This document shows, piece by piece, positions 10,466 to 18,969 of a stretch of 64,000 nt of DNA (the stretch's first letter is position 1; each line of letters opens with the position of its first letter). The notes under the pieces were generated by a model. The model was not told the DNA's origin, searched no databases, and saw only the letters and a program-made list of their open reading frames with translations. The stretch is taken from NCBI RefSeq assembly GCF_900105245.1, contig NZ_FNSZ01000001.1:6384001-6448000 (forward strand). The letters are read 5' to 3'. The translations under genes and the position numbers were made by a program. Origin of the DNA: Streptomyces sp. 1222.5 (GTDB lineage Bacteria; Actinomycetota; Actinomycetes; Streptomycetales; Streptomycetaceae).

Positions 10466-12229
10466 ATGGCGGCGCATTTCGGCAGTCGGCTGCGCAAGGG
10501 GGCGGCGACCACCGCCGTGGCCGCGGCGGCGGTCGCGGCTCTGTCCGCGTCCCAGGCTCCGGGAGCGACCGGCGAGGACCACGGCAGACAGACCGCGGCC
10601 GGCGCCGCCACCGCCGCACCCGACCTGACCACCGACTCCAGCGGTGACGCCACCGGCAGCTCGCCCTACTACACGGACCTGCCGCCGCTGAACAGCCCCG
10701 AGCCCAGCCCCTCGTCGAGCATCGGCACCCCGGTCACCAGGGGCGGCTCCGAGGCCGGCATCCCGGCGACCGTCCTCGACGCCTACAAGCGGGCCGAGGC
10801 CGAACTGCGCGCCTCCAAGCCCGGCTGCAACCTGCCCTGGCAGCTGCTCGCCGCGATCGGCAAGGTCGAGTCGGGTCAGGCCCGCGGCGGCCGGGTCGAC
10901 GCGAACGGCACCACACTGGGCCGGATCCTCGGCCCCCAGCTCGACGGCAACGGCTTCGCCCTCATCCCGGACACCGACCACGGCGCGTACGACGGCAACA
11001 GCCGGTACGACCAGGCCGTCGGCCCCATGCAGTTCATCCCGTCCACCTGGGCCTGGGCCGGCCGCGACGGCAACGACGACGGCAAGGCGGACCCCAACAA
11101 CATCTACGACGCCGCCCTCGCCGCCGGGCACTACCTGTGCCGCAACGACTGGGACATGTCGGCCACGGCCGGCCTGCACAGCGCGATCCTCAGTTACAAC
11201 AACTCGCAGGACTACCTGAACCTCGTCCTGAACTGGGTGGAGTACTACCGCAAGGGCACCCACACCGTGCCCGACGGGACCGGCCCGGTGCCGGAGCACC
11301 GCAGCGACGACAGCACCCCGCACCACGGCACGTCCCCGAAGAAGCCCTCGGACCCGCCGTCCGGCAAGCCGCCGCACCGGAAGCCCGACGACAAGCCGCA
11401 GAAGCCCGGCGGCGGCGAGAGCCCGAAGCCGCCCGCCCCGCCGAAGCCGCCCGTGCCGCCGACGCCCCCGCAGACGCCCACCGACACGGTGGACCACCTG
11501 GAGGACGCGGGCACGGCCAAGCTCACCGCGACGGCCGGAGACGCCTTCGCCGAGCGCATCGGCACCCGCGCCGAGACCAAGGCCGGCAAGACCGTCGGCA
11601 AGGTCAGGGTCCGGTTCACCATCACGGGGGACACCGACGCCACCTTCACCGGCGGCGAGCGGGTCGCCACCGTCGCCACGGACGCCAAGGGCACCGCGCA
11701 CGCCCCGGCGCTCCAGGCCGGCGAGAAGACCGGCGCCTTCAAGGTCACCGCGACCGTCGTGGGCCGCTCGGTCAAGGGCGTCGACTACACCGCCACCGTC
11801 ACCGAGCGCACCGCCGACACCCTCGCCCGCACCGGCGACACCCCGCTCACCTGCACCCCGGGCGGCGAGTTCGCCGACCAGGTCCAGCTGAAGGCGACGT
11901 ACAAGGGTGCCGTCGCGGACAAGGTCGCGGCCACCGCCACCCTGATCAAGTCCGACACCGACGCCACCGAGAACGACAAGGGCCCGTACTTCAAGGACGC
12001 CGACGGCAAGCCGGTACGCACCCTCACCGACCTCCGGACGGACGGCAAGGGCCTGCTCACCCTGCCGAAGCTGTACGCGGACGACACCACCGGCACCTTC
12101 CTGCTCCGCGTCACCACCACGGGCGGTGCGACGCTCACCGTGGAGCTGAAGGTCGAGCCGGCCGCGGACTCCTCCGGCGACCCGGGCACGACCCCGGGCA
12201 CCACCCCTAGCCCGTCCGCCTCCGGCTGA
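10466..12229 (+). CDS. Secreted lytic transglycosylase with C-terminal beta domain, 587 aa
   Basis: A peptidoglycan-cleaving enzyme acting outside the membrane. Residues 1-36 are a signal peptide (LRKGAATTAVAAAAVAAL). A disordered Ser/Thr/Pro segment precedes the SLT-like domain (about 95-265), with LAAIGKVESG placing the catalytic glutamate at 135, the motif AVGPMQFIPSTWAWAGRDGN, and NIYDAALAAGHYLC and ILSYNNSQDYLNLV downstream. A Lys/Pro-rich linker (about 275-345) leads to a Thr-rich C-terminal region (350-575) that looks like two Ig-like beta modules, probably for wall or surface attachment. The ATG at 10466 follows GGGAGGGG. The SLT assignment is firm; the C-terminal role is inferred. 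The strong hairpin at 12246-12281 ends the transcript. Confidence 0.9.
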   Translation: MAAHFGSRLRKGAATTAVAAAAVAALSASQAPGATGEDHGRQTAAGAATAAPDLTTDSSGDATGSSPYYTDLPPLNSPEPSPSSSIGTPVTRGGSEAGIPATVLDAYKRAEAELRASKPGCNLPWQLLAAIGKVESGQARGGRVDANGTTLGRILGPQLDGNGFALIPDTDHGAYDGNSRYDQAVGPMQFIPSTWAWAGRDGNDDGKADPNNIYDAALAAGHYLCRNDWDMSATAGLHSAILSYNNSQDYLNLVLNWVEYYRKGTHTVPDGTGPVPEHRSDDSTPHHGTSPKKPSDPPSGKPPHRKPDDKPQKPGGGESPKPPAPPKPPVPPTPPQTPTDTVDHLEDAGTAKLTATAGDAFAERIGTRAETKAGKTVGKVRVRFTITGDTDATFTGGERVATVATDAKGTAHAPALQAGEKTGAFKVTATVVGRSVKGVDYTATVTERTADTLARTGDTPLTCTPGGEFADQVQLKATYKGAVADKVAATATLIKSDTDATENDKGPYFKDADGKPVRTLTDLRTDGKGLLTLPKLYADDTTGTFLLRVTTTGGATLTVELKVEPAADSSGDPGTTPGTTPSPSASG

Positions 12230-12245
12230 GGCCGCACGCGACGAC

Positions 12246-12281
12246 AGGGCGCCCTCCCCGCCGCGGCGGGGAGGGCGCCCT
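12246..12281 (+). terminator. Very strong hairpin terminator after the transglycosylase gene
   Basis: Perfect 17-base arms (beginning AGGGCGCCCTCCCC at 12246) around a 2-base loop, 17 bases after the stop codon. The stem is symmetrical and could work in both directions. Confidence 0.85.
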
Positions 12282-12301
12282 CGTTCGTGCGTGCACCGCT
12301 G

Positions 12302-12330
12302 TTCTCATCTCGCCCGGCCGTTGCTACGGT
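12302..12330 (+). promoter_or_regulatory. Candidate promoter for the small peptide/DUF3068 unit
   Basis: TTCTCA (12302-12307) and TACGGT (12325-12330) are 17 bases apart, matching a vegetative-type promoter. Transcription would start near 12337, directly upstream of the dyad at 12345-12361. Confidence 0.4.
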
Positions 12331-12344
12331 GCCTGACGACCTCA

Positions 12345-12361
12345 CCTGACGATCCGTCAGG
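12345..12361. promoter_or_regulatory. TetR-type dyad operator (7-3-7)
   Basis: CCTGACG-ATC-CGTCAGG is a perfect inverted repeat of the form bound by many actinobacterial TetR repressors. It lies about 40 bases upstream of the start of the 44-residue peptide and just after the predicted transcription start, where a bound repressor would block transcription. A partial extra half-site (CCTGACGACC) lies at about 12332. Confidence 0.5.
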
Positions 12362-12400
12362 AACCGGTCAGGTCACCGACCGTCCACCGGGAGGCCCCGC

Positions 12401-12535
12401 ATGCGCGCCCTTGCAGCCGCCGCGACCGGTCTCGTCCTCGCGCTCGCCCTGGTCCTCACGATCAGCGCGACGGGCGCACCGACGGGCGGCACGTCCCCCA
12501 AGCCGCTGCTGACGACGGTGCCCGCGCACCCGTAG
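12401..12535 (+). CDS. Small membrane peptide of the SPW_0924 type, 44 aa
   Basis: The ATG at 12401 follows GGGAGG. The product begins MRALAAAATGLVLALALVLT, a single hydrophobic helix or signal segment, and ends in SPKPLLTTVPAHP. To my knowledge this matches a small Streptomyces family named SPW_0924, about 40 residues long and found next to DUF3068 genes; the name is from memory. It ends 27 bases before the DUF3068 start, so the two are probably co-transcribed. The function is unknown; a membrane-associated accessory peptide is a guess. Confidence 0.7.
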   Translation: MRALAAAATGLVLALALVLTISATGAPTGGTSPKPLLTTVPAHP

Positions 12536-12562
12536 CCGCGCCCGTCCGGGAGGGAGGCCGGA

Positions 12563-13564
12563 ATGCGCCGCAAGGCCGGCCTGGTCCTGCTCGCCTGCGC
12601 CGTGTTCTGCGCGGCGCTGTCCCCGCTGCTGCGCTGGTACGCCTTCCCGCGTCTGGCCAGGATCCCCGCCGGCCAGTACCAGGACATGGTCCTGGAGGCC
12701 AAGGACGCCACCCTCCTCGACTACGGCACCATGCGGGCGAAGAAGGTCTCCAAGGTCACCATCGTCCAGACCCTCAAGGGCGACGTGGAAGCCGCGAAGA
12801 GGATCGAGCGGACGGCGGACCGGCCCGTCGTCGTCTGGGACAGTCTGTCCTACGTCCAGGGCCCCGACGGCAAGATGGTCTCCCGCATCCCCGAGCGCTA
12901 CATCTTCGACGCCCACAGTCAGGACCCGGTGCACGCCACCGGAGAGACCGTCGACGGCGACCCGGTACGACGCGACGGCATCGAGTTCAAGTGGCCCTTC
13001 CTCACCCAGAAACGGGACTACGAGTACTTCGACGCGCAGACCCGCACCACCAACCCCATCCACTACAAGGGCACCCGCACCTTCCGCGGCCTGGACGTCT
13101 ACTACTTCGAGCAGACCATCCCCTGGACCAAGGTGCCCATGCCCAAGACCATGCCGGTCAAGGGCATCACCCCGGAGTCCGTCGCCAGGACCGGCACCAC
13201 CCGCTGGTACACCACCGTCCGCCGGTTCTGGGTCGAACCCGTCACCGGCGCACCCGTCTACGGTGAGGAGATCCACCGGGAGGAACTGCGCGGCGGCACC
13301 CTGCTCGGCGACCGCGCCAAGGTCACCGCCTTCGCCGGACACGTGAAGATGCGCGAGGACTACATCGAGCACACGGTCGCCCTGGTGAAGCACAACCGCA
13401 CCATGGTCCTCATGCTCACCTCCTACCTCCCCTGGGGATCCCTGATCCTCGGCCTGCTGCTCCTCGCCCTCTCGCTCTGCCTGGAGGCCCGCGCCCGCCG
13501 CCCGAAGGACCCGGACGACCCCGAGGCGAGCGAGACGGCCGCACCCGAGCCGGTCAGCGCCTGA
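12563..13564 (+). CDS. DUF3068 (PorA-like) membrane-anchored protein, 333 aa
   Basis: An exported protein held by two membrane segments: an N-terminal one (about 5-24, AGLVLLACAVFCAALSPLL) and a C-terminal one (about 285-312, LPWGSLILGLLLLALSLCLE), with the large middle domain outside the membrane. DUF3068 proteins are widespread in actinobacteria and are sometimes labelled PorA-like. The middle contains RTFRGLDVYYFEQTIPW and RFWVEPVTGAPVYGEE, typical of the family. Start ATG 12563 has GGGAGGGAGG upstream. The last 11 bases overlap the end of the convergent hrpB gene. Confidence 0.87.
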   Translation: MRRKAGLVLLACAVFCAALSPLLRWYAFPRLARIPAGQYQDMVLEAKDATLLDYGTMRAKKVSKVTIVQTLKGDVEAAKRIERTADRPVVVWDSLSYVQGPDGKMVSRIPERYIFDAHSQDPVHATGETVDGDPVRRDGIEFKWPFLTQKRDYEYFDAQTRTTNPIHYKGTRTFRGLDVYYFEQTIPWTKVPMPKTMPVKGITPESVARTGTTRWYTTVRRFWVEPVTGAPVYGEEIHREELRGGTLLGDRAKVTAFAGHVKMREDYIEHTVALVKHNRTMVLMLTSYLPWGSLILGLLLLALSLCLEARARRPKDPDDPEASETAAPEPVSA

Positions 13565-16112
13565 GCCGCGCGTTCGTGTGCCGGGTCGGCTCGGCGGCCG
13601 CCGGGTCCTCCGGCCACGGATGCTTCGGGTAGCGCCCGCGCAACTCCGCCCGCACACCCCGGTAGCCGTCCGCCCAGAAGGAGGCGAGGTCCGCCGTGAC
13701 GGCGGCGGGCCGCCCCGCGGGGGAGAGCAGGTGCACCAGCAACGGCACCCCGGCCACGGCCGGCGTCTGCCGCAGTCCGAACATCTCCTGCAGCTTCACG
13801 GCGAGGACCGGCCGCTCGGCGTCCCGGTAGTCGATCCGGATCCTGGACCCGCTGGGCACGGTGATCCGCTCCGGCGCCAGCTCGTCCAGCCGCGCCGCTT
13901 CGCCGCTCGCCCAGGGAAGCAGCCGCGCGAGCGCCTGGCCGGCGTCGATCCGGGCGAGATCGGCCCGCCGCCGGGCCCGGCCCAGCTCCGGCTCCAGCCA
14001 TTCGTCCACGCGCGCGTACAGCGCCGCGTCCGACACGTCCGGCCACGGCTCCCCGAGGTGCGCGCGCAGGAACGCCAGCCGCTGCCGCAGCACCACCGCG
14101 TCCGGCGACCAGCGCAGCAGCTCCGGTCCCTCCTGCCGGAGACCTTCGAGCAGGGCGGCGCGGACGAGCGCGGGGTCGGCGTCCCTCAGCGGCCGCACGG
14201 CCAGCTCGATCGCCCCCAGCCGCTCGACCCGCCGGGCCACGACGTCCCCGTCCGCCCAGCGCACCTCCTCGCGCTCCTCCATAAGCGCCCGCGCGGCCGC
14301 CCGCGCCACGTCCTCCGGCACGGCGGCGCCGAGCCGCACGCGCGCGTGCCCCTTCCCGGCGGGCCGGTCGGCCACGGCGACGACGATCCACGGCGCCCCG
14401 CGCAGCCCCGACCCGTCCGACACCTCGGCCCGCGTCCCGGAGGCCATCAGGTACGACCCCCCGTCCGCCTTCGCGACCCGCTCGGGAAACGCGAGCGCGG
14501 ACACCAGCCCGGCCAGCCCGTCGTCCCCGCCGGACCCCGCGACCGGACCGGCGCCGATGCCGCCGGTCTCCGCTCCCGCCCCGGCGGCCACCTCCGGCCC
14601 GCGCCGCCCCGCCGGGCGCTCGGACTCCCCGGAAACACCCCGCAGGCGCCGCACCTCCGCGGTCCACCGCCCCGCGTACGCGTCACCCCCGCGCCGCGCC
14701 CGCCGCAGCGCGGCGGCGAGATCGTCCCCGTACTCCCGCGGCACCTCCTCGGAGAGCAGCGCGACCACCGGCGCACCCGCCCCGGCCGTGTCCAGCAGCG
14801 CCCGCCCCAGTCGAGGATGCACACCCAGCCGGGCCAGCCGTCCGCCCACCGCCGTGGCCCGCCCGGCGGAGTCCACCGCCCCCACCGCCGCCAGCGCCGA
14901 GCGCGCCGCCGCCATCGCCCCGCCCGGCGGCGGATCGAGCAACGCCAGCCCCGACGCGTCCGGATCGCCCCAGCAGGCCGCCTGAAGGGCGAACGCCGTC
15001 AGATCGGCCACCTCGATCTCCGGAGCCGGAAACGCCGGCAGGCGGCCGTCCTCCGCCTCGGACCAGCACCGGTACACCACACCCGGCGCCTCACGCCCGG
15101 CCCGCCCCGCCCGCTGCCGCCCCGCCGCCCGCGACGCCCGTACCGTCGTCAGCCCGCTCAACCCGCGCGCATGGTCCACCCGGGGCTCCCGCGCGAGCCC
15201 GGAGTCCACCACCACCCGCACCCCCGGCACGGTCAGCGACGACTCGGCGACCGACGTGGCCAGCACCACCCTGCGCCGCCGCCCCGGCGCCAGCACCGCG
15301 TCCTGCACGGCGGCCGGCGCCCGCCCGTGCACCTGGAGCACATCGACGTCACCGAGATCCCCCAGCTGCCCCGCCACGCGCGCGATCTCCCCCACACCGG
15401 GCAGGAAACACAGCACGTCCCCCTCCCGCTCCGCCAGCGCCCGCCGCACCACCGACGCCACGTGCGCCAGCAGCGCCGGATCCACCCGCATCCCGTGCGG
15501 CGGCCGCACCGTACGCGCCGCGGGCGCCCACACCGGCTCCACGGGATACGCGACACCCGAGGCCTCGACCACCGGCGCACCGCCCAGCAGCCGCGCCCAC
15601 CCCTCCGCGTCCGTGGTCGCCGACGCCGCCAGCAGCCGCAGCTCCGGCCGCAGCGCCTGCCGCACGTCCCACAGGAACGCGGCCGCCGTGTCGGCGTCCA
15701 GATGCCGCTCGTGGCACTCGTCGAGGACGACGACGTCCACACCCGTCAGCTCCTGGTCGCGCTGCAGGCGCTGCAGCAGCACGCCCGTCGTCACGACCTC
15801 CACGCGCGTGTGCCGCCCCACGGCCCGCTCGCCGCGCACCGTGAAGCCCACGCTCTCACCGGGCCGCTCGCCCAGCAGCCACGCCATCCGCCGGGCCGCC
15901 GCCCGCGCCGCGATCCGCCGCGGCTCGGCCACCACGACCCGCCGCGCGGGCCCGCCCCCGACCAGCCCCGCCAGCACGAGCGGCACCAGCGTCGTCTTCC
16001 CGGTGCCGGGCGGCGCCACCAGTACGGCCGTGCCGTCACCCTCCAGAGCGTGGGTCAGGGCGGGCAGGGCCGAGCGCACGGGCAGCGCGTCCAGGGCGTC
16101 GTAGCGGATCAC
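13554..16112 (-). CDS. hrpB: ATP-dependent helicase HrpB, 852 aa
   Basis: A DExH-box helicase of superfamily 2. Walker A is APPGTGKTTLVPL (about residues 33-45), motif II reads DECHERH instead of the E. coli DEFHERH, and SATTD and QRAGRAGREAPGVVYRCWS are motifs III and VI. Beyond these are the helicase-associated domain and the HrpB-specific C-terminal domain ending KHPWPEDPAAAEPTRHT. The start is GTG at 16112, which begins the conserved MIRYDALDALPVRSALPAL. Its cellular role in Streptomyces is unknown. Very GC-rich third positions make several opposite-strand frames look open, but this frame carries all the helicase motifs. Confidence 0.95.
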   Translation of the reverse strand: MIRYDALDALPVRSALPALTHALEGDGTAVLVAPPGTGKTTLVPLVLAGLVGGGPARRVVVAEPRRIAARAAARRMAWLLGERPGESVGFTVRGERAVGRHTRVEVVTTGVLLQRLQRDQELTGVDVVVLDECHERHLDADTAAAFLWDVRQALRPELRLLAASATTDAEGWARLLGGAPVVEASGVAYPVEPVWAPAARTVRPPHGMRVDPALLAHVASVVRRALAEREGDVLCFLPGVGEIARVAGQLGDLGDVDVLQVHGRAPAAVQDAVLAPGRRRRVVLATSVAESSLTVPGVRVVVDSGLAREPRVDHARGLSGLTTVRASRAAGRQRAGRAGREAPGVVYRCWSEAEDGRLPAFPAPEIEVADLTAFALQAACWGDPDASGLALLDPPPGGAMAAARSALAAVGAVDSAGRATAVGGRLARLGVHPRLGRALLDTAGAGAPVVALLSEEVPREYGDDLAAALRRARRGGDAYAGRWTAEVRRLRGVSGESERPAGRRGPEVAAGAGAETGGIGAGPVAGSGGDDGLAGLVSALAFPERVAKADGGSYLMASGTRAEVSDGSGLRGAPWIVVAVADRPAGKGHARVRLGAAVPEDVARAAARALMEEREEVRWADGDVVARRVERLGAIELAVRPLRDADPALVRAALLEGLRQEGPELLRWSPDAVVLRQRLAFLRAHLGEPWPDVSDAALYARVDEWLEPELGRARRRADLARIDAGQALARLLPWASGEAARLDELAPERITVPSGSRIRIDYRDAERPVLAVKLQEMFGLRQTPAVAGVPLLVHLLSPAGRPAAVTADLASFWADGYRGVRAELRGRYPKHPWPEDPAAAEPTRHTNARLRR

Positions 16113-16205
16113 GCCCCCAGTGTCGTACGAGCACGCGAACGGCCCGCACGCGTGCGTGCGGGCCGTTGCTCACCGAACCGCCTCCGGTCCCCCTCGGGAA
16201 CCGCC

Positions 16206-17042
16206 TCAGTCCCGCTCGCAGACGAAGATCGCCGTCCCCGGGATCAGGTTGCCGCGCAGCGGGGACCAGCCGCCCCACTCCGAGGTGTTCCAGGTCGGCC
16301 ACTCCGGCTCCACCAGGTCCACCAGCCGGAAGCCCGCGCCCACGACGTCCCGCACCCGGTCGCCGAGCGTCCTGTGGTGCTCGACGTACACCGCGCGGCC
16401 GTCGTCGTCCTGCTCCACGTAGGGCGTGCGGTCGAAGTAGGAGGCGGAGACCGACAGGCCCTCGGGCCCCGGCTCGTCCGGGAACGCCCAGCGGACCGGG
16501 TGCGTCACCGAGAAGACGAACCGGCCGCCCGGCCGCAGCACCCGGCGCACCTCGCGCAGCACCAGCCGCGGGTCGGCGACGAACGGCAGCGCCCCGTACG
16601 CGGAGCACGCCAGGTCGAAGGCGCCGTCCGCGAAGGGCAGCGCGCCGGCGTCGGCGCAGACAAGGGGAAACGATCCGCCGATCCGCAGGGCGTGCTGCAA
16701 CTGGCGGTGCGAGAGGTCCAGGGCCACCGGACGGGCGCCCTGGGCGGCCAGCCAGCGCGAGCACTGGGCCGCGCCCGCGCCGATCTCCAGCACGTCCTTG
16801 TCCTTGAGGTCCTCCTGCGGGCCGAGCAGCTCGGCCTCCACCTCGTCCAGGCCCTCCGGGCACCAGACGAAACGGTCGTCACCGAGGAACGTGCCGTGCT
16901 CGACCTGGTACTCGTCGGCGTTGCGGTCCCACCAGCCCCGGTTCGCCCGGCTGCTCTCCGCGACCCCGGCGTCACGCCGGGTGGCCTCCGGTTCGAACCC
17001 CTCGGATTCCCCGGATTCGTGCGCTTCCGGCTCTTGGATGAT
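16206..17042 (-). CDS. Class I SAM-dependent methyltransferase; start codon not canonical
   Basis: The core has the SAM-binding motif VLEIGAGAAQCSRWLAAQG, followed by VALDLSHRQLQHALRI and VCADAGALPFADGAFDLACS, a standard class I methyltransferase. The substrate is unknown. In frame upstream lies what looks like true coding sequence (SSRANRGWWDRNADEYQ, then HGTFLGDDRFVW), so the GTG at 16841 is internal. Between the upstream in-frame stop near 17205 and this region there is no ATG, GTG or TTG in frame. A ribosome site (GAGGGAG) at about 17045-17051 precedes two ATC codons (17040-17042 and 17037-17039), so initiation at ATC is proposed; a CTG at 17088 is the only other near-start. The coordinates use the first ATC. 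Confidence 0.75.
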   Translation of the reverse strand: MIQEPEAHESGESEGFEPEATRRDAGVAESSRANRGWWDRNADEYQVEHGTFLGDDRFVWCPEGLDEVEAELLGPQEDLKDKDVLEIGAGAAQCSRWLAAQGARPVALDLSHRQLQHALRIGGSFPLVCADAGALPFADGAFDLACSAYGALPFVADPRLVLREVRRVLRPGGRFVFSVTHPVRWAFPDEPGPEGLSVSASYFDRTPYVEQDDDGRAVYVEHHRTLGDRVRDVVGAGFRLVDLVEPEWPTWNTSEWGGWSPLRGNLIPGTAIFVCERD

Positions 17043-17174
17043 CGGCTCCCTCGTCGTAATCTTCCGTCCAACCCGCCGGGGGTCGTGCAGGCGGCCCGGG
17101 GGCCCACGTGGCCTCCTGGGACGATTCTTCTGCCGGAAATGCGGCGAACCGCCCCGGGTGTGCGCCTTCGCGCA

Positions 17175-17203
17175 TTGACCCTTTCCCGCTGCCCCCGTAT
17201 GCT
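17175..17203 (+). promoter_or_regulatory. rpsA promoter
   Basis: TTGACC (17175-17180) and TATGCT (17198-17203) are 17 bases apart, close to the vegetative HrdB consensus. The start point would be near 17210, leaving an untranslated leader of about 190 bases before rpsA. Confidence 0.75.
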
Positions 17204-17283
17204 ACAAGTTGCGCTGCGGGCCTGCGCACCTCAGACGTAGCAGGCTGCGCTCGCATCTGTTGTATGTCCCCTCGGTTGTCGAG

Positions 17284-17311
17284 GCGCCATCACCAGTTCC
17301 TGGTGGGGCGC
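17284..17311 (+). promoter_or_regulatory. Stem-loop in the rpsA leader
   Basis: GCGCC and CACCAG (17284-17296) pair with CTGGTG and GGCGC (17300-17311) around a TTC loop, with a small internal bulge. It lies about 90 bases upstream of the rpsA start. Enterobacterial S1 represses its own translation through leader structure; a similar role here is an inference. Confidence 0.4.
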
Positions 17312-17402
17312 TTCCTTGGCTGTCCGGCTTCTTCAGAGCGATACGGGCTCCCGGCGTAGCAGTACCTACGACTTCAATGTCCGTACCGGAGCCCTTTCCC
17401 AC

Positions 17403-18896
17403 ATGACGAGCAGCACCGAGACCACCGCCACCACCCCGCAGGTTGCGGTCAACGACATCGGTAACGAGGAAGCCTTCCTCGCCGCGATCGACGAGACGAT
17501 CAAGTACTTCAACGACGGCGACATCGTCGACGGCGTCATCGTGAAGGTCGACCGGGACGAGGTCCTGCTCGACATCGGTTACAAGACCGAAGGTGTCATC
17601 CCGAGCCGCGAGCTCTCGATCAAGCACGACGTCGACCCCAACGAGGTCGTCGCCGTCGGTGACGAGATCGAAGCCCTTGTTCTCCAGAAGGAGGACAAGG
17701 AAGGCCGCCTGATCCTCTCGAAGAAGCGCGCCCAGTACGAGCGTGCCTGGGGCACCATCGAGAAGATCAAGGAAGAGGACGGCATCGTCACCGGTACCGT
17801 CATCGAGGTCGTCAAGGGTGGTCTCATCCTCGACATCGGCCTCCGTGGCTTCCTGCCGGCCTCCCTCGTCGAGATGCGCCGTGTCCGCGACCTCCAGCCC
17901 TACGTGGGCAAGGAGCTCGAGGCCAAGATCATCGAGCTGGACAAGAACCGCAACAACGTGGTCCTGTCCCGCCGTGCCTGGCTGGAGCAGACCCAGTCCG
18001 AGGTCCGCCAGACGTTCCTCACGACCCTCCAGAAGGGTCAGGTCCGTTCCGGTGTGGTCTCCTCGATCGTCAACTTCGGTGCCTTCGTGGACCTGGGTGG
18101 CGTCGACGGTCTGGTCCACGTCTCCGAGCTGTCCTGGAAGCACATCGACCACCCGTCCGAGGTCGTCGAGGTCGGCCAGGAGGTCACCGTCGAGGTTCTC
18201 GACGTGGACATGGACCGCGAGCGCGTCTCCCTGTCGCTGAAGGCGACCCAGGAAGACCCGTGGCAGCAGTTCGCCCGCACCCACCAGATCGGCCAGGTCG
18301 TGCCCGGTAAGGTCACGAAGCTGGTTCCGTTCGGTGCGTTCGTCCGCGTGGACGAGGGCATCGAGGGTCTGGTCCACATCTCCGAGCTGGCCGAGCGCCA
18401 CGTGGAGATCCCGGAGCAGGTCGTCCAGGTCAACGACGAGATCTTCGTCAAGGTCATCGACATCGACCTCGAGCGCCGCCGCATCAGCCTCTCGCTGAAG
18501 CAGGCCAACGAGGCCTTCGGTACCGACCCGGCGACGGTCGAGTTCGACCCGACCCTGTACGGCATGGCCGCGTCGTACGACGACCAGGGCAACTACATCT
18601 ACCCCGAGGGCTTCGACCCCGAGACCAACGACTGGCTCGAGGGCTACGAGACCCAGCGCGAGGCGTGGGAGCACCAGTACGCCGAGGCGCAGCAGCGCTT
18701 CGAGCAGCACCAGCAGCAGGTCATCAAGAGCCGCGAGGCCGACGCTGCCGCTGCCGCCGAGGGTGGCGAGGCTGCCGCTCCGGCCGCGTCGGGTGGCGGT
18801 TCGTACTCCTCCGAGGGTGCGGACACCTCCGGTGCCCTGGCCTCGGACGAGGCGCTTGCCGCGCTGCGCGAGAAGCTGGCCGGCGGCCAGAGCTGA
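17403..18896 (+). CDS. rpsA: 30S ribosomal protein S1, 497 aa
   Basis: Binds mRNA on the small ribosomal subunit. Four S1 RNA-binding domains are visible, at about residues 38-108, 126-190, 212-281 and 297-366; the third and fourth contain the well-conserved NFGAFVDLGGVDGLVHVSEL and PFGAFVRVDEGIEGLVHISE. A C-terminal tail of about 120 residues is Gln/Glu- then Ala/Gly/Ser-rich, as is usual in actinobacteria. The ATG at 17403 begins MTSSTETTATTPQ; there is little canonical ribosome site in front of it, although the frame is open further upstream. Codon choice is less GC3-extreme than in neighbours, as expected for a highly expressed gene. It is followed by the terminator at 18930-18962. Confidence 0.97.
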   Translation: MTSSTETTATTPQVAVNDIGNEEAFLAAIDETIKYFNDGDIVDGVIVKVDRDEVLLDIGYKTEGVIPSRELSIKHDVDPNEVVAVGDEIEALVLQKEDKEGRLILSKKRAQYERAWGTIEKIKEEDGIVTGTVIEVVKGGLILDIGLRGFLPASLVEMRRVRDLQPYVGKELEAKIIELDKNRNNVVLSRRAWLEQTQSEVRQTFLTTLQKGQVRSGVVSSIVNFGAFVDLGGVDGLVHVSELSWKHIDHPSEVVEVGQEVTVEVLDVDMDRERVSLSLKATQEDPWQQFARTHQIGQVVPGKVTKLVPFGAFVRVDEGIEGLVHISELAERHVEIPEQVVQVNDEIFVKVIDIDLERRRISLSLKQANEAFGTDPATVEFDPTLYGMAASYDDQGNYIYPEGFDPETNDWLEGYETQREAWEHQYAEAQQRFEQHQQQVIKSREADAAAAAEGGEAAAPAASGGGSYSSEGADTSGALASDEALAALREKLAGGQS

Positions 18897-18929
18897 ACGC
18901 TGCCGCTGAGGCTTAGCCGATAGTCGGCT

Positions 18930-18962
18930 GAGGGGCCGTACCTTTCGGGGGTACGGCCCCTC
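18930..18962 (+). terminator. rpsA terminator
   Basis: Perfect 13-base arms (GAGGGGCCGTACC at 18930-18942 and its complement at 18950-18962) around TTTCGGG, 33 bases after the rpsA stop. Confidence 0.88.
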
Positions 18963-18969
18963 GGTGCGT

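Noticed and set aside
13578..17240. A very long plus-strand open frame (over 1200 codons) across hrpB
   Set aside because: It is an out-of-frame shadow of hrpB and the methyltransferase, open only because of GC bias; its product is Arg/Pro/His-rich and has no domain.
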